Origin: Acetobacteraceae bacterium | Lineage (GTDB): Bacteria > Pseudomonadota > Alphaproteobacteria > Acetobacterales > Acetobacteraceae | Reading direction: 5' to 3' | DNA length: 9,152 nucleotides | Assembly: GCA_003506895.1 (NCBI GenBank) | Contig: DNXO01000026.1 | Span: 156,900-166,051 of the forward strand | In this document: piece after piece, positions 6,707 to 9,152 of the stretch | Layout of the letters: each line of letters begins with the position of its first letter | How positions within the stretch are numbered: the first letter of the stretch is position 1 | Notes under the pieces: generated by a model | Told to the model about the DNA's origin: nothing | What the model saw: the letters and a program-made list of their open reading frames with translations, nothing else | The model's database searches: none | Program-made: the position numbers and the translations under genes

Positions 6707-8173
6707 CTAGCCCGCGACCCAGTTCGGAGCCTGATCTCGCACCCAGTCGGCACCCAGTGCGATATCGGGTTCTACCGCGCGCAATACCGGGGCGATCAGT
6801 TGGGCAACGACCTCGGGCCACGCCTCGGCAAGCCGGGCAACCGGAACCTGTGCGGTCGCGACACAATGGTCCCCCAGCGCCGGGCCGCGATGAACCCAGC
6901 GCTCGTCGGGGTCGAACAGTTCGCGGCCCGCCAGGCCCCACCATTCGCACCGGAACGCGACCCGCCGGACCCCACTGAACAAACGCGCGAAGGTGCGGGC
7001 ATGGCAAACGAGTTCGGCGATTTCCTGCGTCAGGGTCGCGGGGCTTAGACAGGTGCCCGGCTTGATTTGGGCATGACTCAGGTCCTCGGCGTAGCCACGG
7101 ATGATGGTGGCCAGGCCGCATGGAGAAACCCGCCAGAAATCAGCGGTTTCATCCGGGTTGCGCGCGCGCAGCCATGCCGTTTCCAGGAAATCCGTTTCTT
7201 CGTCGCCGGTATCCGGGTCTGTCAGAAACCGAGCCTGAACGCCACGGCGGTAGGGCGGATCGAACATGTTCCAGCCGGAACGGAATTGCGCCTGCATCTC
7301 GAAAACCGTGCGACGCAGCCGTTCGGGCAGTTGCGCCTGGTCCAGGATTTCCGGGCGGACATGTTCGAAACTGTACGACAGTGCATAGTGGCGTCGAGCG
7401 AGACTGGCGGCGACGGGGCTGCGTGGCACCAACGCCTGGAAGGCGGCGCGCGCGGCCTTGTGCCATGTCAGCAGGCGCCTTGCGTTGTCGGGGACGGTGG
7501 CCCGCCCCTCGATGGTTGCCTCCAGCATGCCCAGCAGGGCCTCGCGGTCGCGTCGGACACAGCGGCGGATAAGCTGCGACCAGTCCTGTGGAATATCGAT
7601 CTTGCCACTCCGCGGAGGCTGAATGCCGATGCATTGTCCGCCCGGGAGCGCGGCGTGCTTCCTGACATAATAGGCACCCCGCTCGATCAACCTTTCCTGA
7701 CCGATGACCGGGCCGTCCTGGCGAACACACACGGGAACGATGCCATGACCCGCGACACGAACCACCGGATGAATGACCCCGGCGGCGGACATCGGTGACG
7801 ATATCTCGCAACGAACCGGCGGATCCAGATAGGTCTGGACAATAGAGCGGACTCTTTCGACCGAGCAATTGGTCCGGAACGGATCGGTATCGTCTGGCAT
7901 CAATGTATTTTCATTGAAACCGAAGACGATAAATCCGCCGCCATGGTTGGCCAGGGCGGCGATGTCGCGGGCCAGTTCCGCACGATCCTCCGGATGATCC
8001 AGGTTGCGCCAGCTTTTATACTCGACATCGAGCGTACGGCAGGGTGCTTCGATCATGTCCTGGATGTCGCCAGGGGCGGCGGATTCGAAGATCGTATCTT
8101 CCGCGCGGTCCTGGGCAGCCTCCAGCGGGAAGGCGTCGTTCGCTGGCAGCGGTGGCGCTAGGGCTTCGGACAT
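6707..8173 (-). CDS. AlbA_2/Schlafen-type putative nucleic-acid-binding protein
   Basis: The N-terminal region (about residues 40-180) matches the AlbA_2/Schlafen core: LDVEYKSW with E51 and K53, then ELARDIAALANHGGGFIVFGFNEN (GGGFIVFGF at 78-86) and, near its end, RGAYYVRKHAALPG at 165-178. Related domains occur in transcription regulators, in Schlafen RNases and in some defence proteins, so nucleic-acid binding or cleavage is likely. The remaining 300 residues show no domain I recognise. They are rich in Arg, Trp and acidic residues, with no membrane segment and no ATPase motif, so an ATP-binding label would not be supported. I chose the ATG at 8173 (488 residues); a TTG at 8251 would add 26 residues. 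Neither has a good Shine-Dalgarno. The gene stands alone: convergent with the MFS gene, and separated from clpB by 290 bases. Its role is unknown. Confidence 0.8.
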   Translation of the reverse strand: MSEALAPPLPANDAFPLEAAQDRAEDTIFESAAPGDIQDMIEAPCRTLDVEYKSWRNLDHPEDRAELARDIAALANHGGGFIVFGFNENTLMPDDTDPFRTNCSVERVRSIVQTYLDPPVRCEISSPMSAAGVIHPVVRVAGHGIVPVCVRQDGPVIGQERLIERGAYYVRKHAALPGGQCIGIQPPRSGKIDIPQDWSQLIRRCVRRDREALLGMLEATIEGRATVPDNARRLLTWHKAARAAFQALVPRSPVAASLARRHYALSYSFEHVRPEILDQAQLPERLRRTVFEMQAQFRSGWNMFDPPYRRGVQARFLTDPDTGDEETDFLETAWLRARNPDETADFWRVSPCGLATIIRGYAEDLSHAQIKPGTCLSPATLTQEIAELVCHARTFARLFSGVRRVAFRCEWWGLAGRELFDPDERWVHRGPALGDHCVATAQVPVARLAEAWPEVVAQLIAPVLRAVEPDIALGADWVRDQAPNWVAG

Positions 8174-8463
8174 GGGGCCGCGCGTTCTGGAGGTGTGGTT
8201 TGTGATGTAGCAAACACGCCGCGACGGACGCACGGAAATATGAGCGAACAACCAGCGTTTTTAGCGATTGTGTCGCCACGGCATCGGTGTCGCACGCAGT
8301 TCGTTTATAATTCGGATCGTTAGTCGCAATTTATCGCTGAATCGGAGCGAAACGGCCCGAAGGTGCGCCGAACCGTCCTGGATGAGGCTATCGGCTCAGG
8401 GCCACGCCGTACCAATTTCATGCAGGCCGGGTAGGCCACCCGGCCTGCATGCACCTCGCAATA
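8174..8463. other. Intergenic region between clpB and the AlbA_2 gene
   Basis: No convincing gene lies in these 290 bases. The part at about 8296-8340 is clearly more AT-rich than its surroundings and contains TTTATAATT (8304-8312). Read on the minus strand this gives TATAAA about 125 bases before the AlbA_2 ATG, with TTGCGA only 14 bases upstream of it, which is too close for a normal -35. It is the likely promoter zone, but I cannot fix the elements. The end nearest clpB holds a 14-bp hairpin. If the TTG at 8251 is the real AlbA_2 start, the leader would be short. Confidence 0.5.
8419..8451 (-). terminator. 14-bp perfect hairpin downstream of clpB
   Basis: CATGCAGGCCGGGT (8419-8432) and ACCCGGCCTGCATG (8438-8451) pair perfectly around a five-base loop, 12 bases after the clpB stop. 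On the minus strand it is followed by AAATTGG, not a T-run. The very stable stem probably ends or protects the clpB transcript. Confidence 0.55.
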
Positions 8464-9152
8464 TTAAGCCGCCTCGGCCAACTGCCCGTTGATCACCAGA
8501 CCCGCGGACCCACCGGAGACTTGTACGGTCTCGCCTTCCTTAATCCCACCCTCCAGGATCAGTCCGGCCAGCGGGTTCTGGAGCGACCTTTGGATCACCC
8601 GCTTCAGCGGACGGGCACCGTAGGTGCTGTCGTAACCCTCGGCCGCCAGCCAATCCAACGCGCTGCGATCCAGTTCCAGCCCGATCTTGCGGTCGGCCAG
8701 CAGCTTACGCAGGCCGGCCAACTGGATTTCGACGATCGAGGCCATGTCGCTCCGCTGCAAGCGGCGGAACAGCACGATCTCATCCAGCCGGTTCAGAAAT
8801 TCCGGACGGAAATGCTGCCGGACGACCTTCATTACCTCGCCCTGGACCATCGCCGTCGGTTCACCTTCCTTCTGGTGTGCCAAAACGTCGCTGCCGAGGT
8901 TAGAGGTCAGCACGATTATCGTGTTCTTGAAATCGACCGTGCGCCCCTGCCCGTCCGTCAGCCTGCCGTCGTCGAGGACTTGCAGCAGGATGTTGAATAC
9001 GTCCTCGTGTGCCTTCTCGACCTCATCGAACAGGATCACCTGATACGGCCGGCGGCGAACCGCCTCGGTCAGCACCCCACCCTCATCATAGCCGATGTAG
9101 CCCGGAGGCGCGCCGATCAGCCGCGACACCGCGTGCTTCTCCATGAACTCGC
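8464..9152 (-). CDS. clpB: ATP-dependent disaggregase ClpB, C-terminal part
   Basis: ClpB is the hexameric AAA+ chaperone that pulls proteins out of aggregates together with DnaK. About 229 residues are visible, from EFMEKHAVSRLIGAPPGYIG to the stop; the full protein is about 860 residues and begins beyond the right edge of the window. The visible part is the second nucleotide-binding domain without its Walker A: the pore-loop motif GAPPGYIGYDEGG, Walker B VILFDE (9022-9039), sensor 1 LTSNLGS, the arginine-finger segment FRPEFLNRLDE, and sensor 2 in YGARPLKRVIQ, followed by the small D2 domain. The reading frame is open to the window edge, so the methionine at 9144 is internal. PGYIGYDEGG and FLNRLDE fit ClpB rather than ClpA or ClpC, and there is no extra C-terminal domain. 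A stable hairpin follows the stop codon. Confidence 0.96.
   Translation of the reverse strand, partial: EFMEKHAVSRLIGAPPGYIGYDEGGVLTEAVRRRPYQVILFDEVEKAHEDVFNILLQVLDDGRLTDGQGRTVDFKNTIIVLTSNLGSDVLAHQKEGEPTAMVQGEVMKVVRQHFRPEFLNRLDEIVLFRRLQRSDMASIVEIQLAGLRKLLADRKIGLELDRSALDWLAAEGYDSTYGARPLKRVIQRSLQNPLAGLILEGGIKEGETVQVSGGSAGLVINGQLAEAA

Noticed and set aside
5741..7048. 435-codon plus-strand open frame over the end of the MFS gene and into the AlbA_2 gene
   Set aside because: It overlaps two recognisable genes in another frame, crosses the terminator region, and its translation is rich in Arg/Ala/Asp with no known motif. It is a typical GC-rich shadow frame.
7206..7219. CCGGTATCCGGGT shared with the hairpin at 5292-5304
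   Set aside because: The second copy lies in AlbA_2 coding sequence (TDPDTGD) without the full inverted repeat; a 13-base match is expected by chance about once in a window of this size.
7067..7798. 243-codon plus-strand frame antisense to the AlbA_2 gene
   Set aside because: The opposite frame has a recognisable domain; this one has no motif and no good ribosome site.
8268..8492. 74-codon plus-strand frame in the gap before clpB
   Set aside because: It has no ribosome site or motif, runs through the clpB hairpin and ends inside clpB on the opposite strand.

Overview
The window is GC-rich, ordinary bacterial chromosome. The protein set (class I iron-sulphur fumarase, QueA, ClpB, an ACS-type MFS carrier) and the codon use suggest an alphaproteobacterium, perhaps Rhodospirillales/Acetobacteraceae. 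That placement is inference: there is no rRNA or marker gene, so it is only moderately sure. I see no tRNA, rRNA, CRISPR array, insertion sequence or phage gene.

Layout. (1) 1-2788, plus strand: the 3' four-fifths of a class I fumarate hydratase gene, then a small VOC/glyoxalase-fold protein starting inside the fumarase stop codon, then queA starting on TTG two bases after the VOC stop. The three are packed as one operon. (2) 2789-2910: a short gap with a small inverted repeat and a possible ten-codon leader ORF. (3) 2911-5285, plus strand: a two-gene unit with an ATGA overlap, made of a LOG-family (lysine-decarboxylase-like) nucleotide phosphoribohydrolase and a beta-CASP metallo-beta-lactamase RNase. 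(4) 5286-5369: a leader with two palindromes and a C5G6 tract that forms the Shine-Dalgarno. (5) 5370-6608, plus strand: a 12-TM MFS carrier of the anion:cation symporter type. (6) 6606-6706: a hairpin-rich gap between convergent genes. (7) 6707-8173, minus strand: a lone gene for an AlbA_2/Schlafen-domain protein with an unrecognised C-terminal half. (8) 8174-8463: a 290-base gap with an AT-rich part upstream of the AlbA_2 gene and a 14-bp hairpin behind clpB. (9) 8464-9152, minus strand: the 3' end of clpB.

How they work together: fumarase (TCA cycle), QueA (queuosine tRNA modification) and ClpB (disaggregase) are housekeeping. The LOG/beta-CASP pair looks translationally coupled and joins a nucleotide-metabolism enzyme to an RNA-processing nuclease, which is the most suggestive functional link here. 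The AlbA_2 gene stands alone between hairpins and is the most accessory-looking gene. I do not see a convincing new multi-gene system; the best leads are the AlbA_2 orphan, the LOG/beta-CASP pair and the structured intergenic regions.
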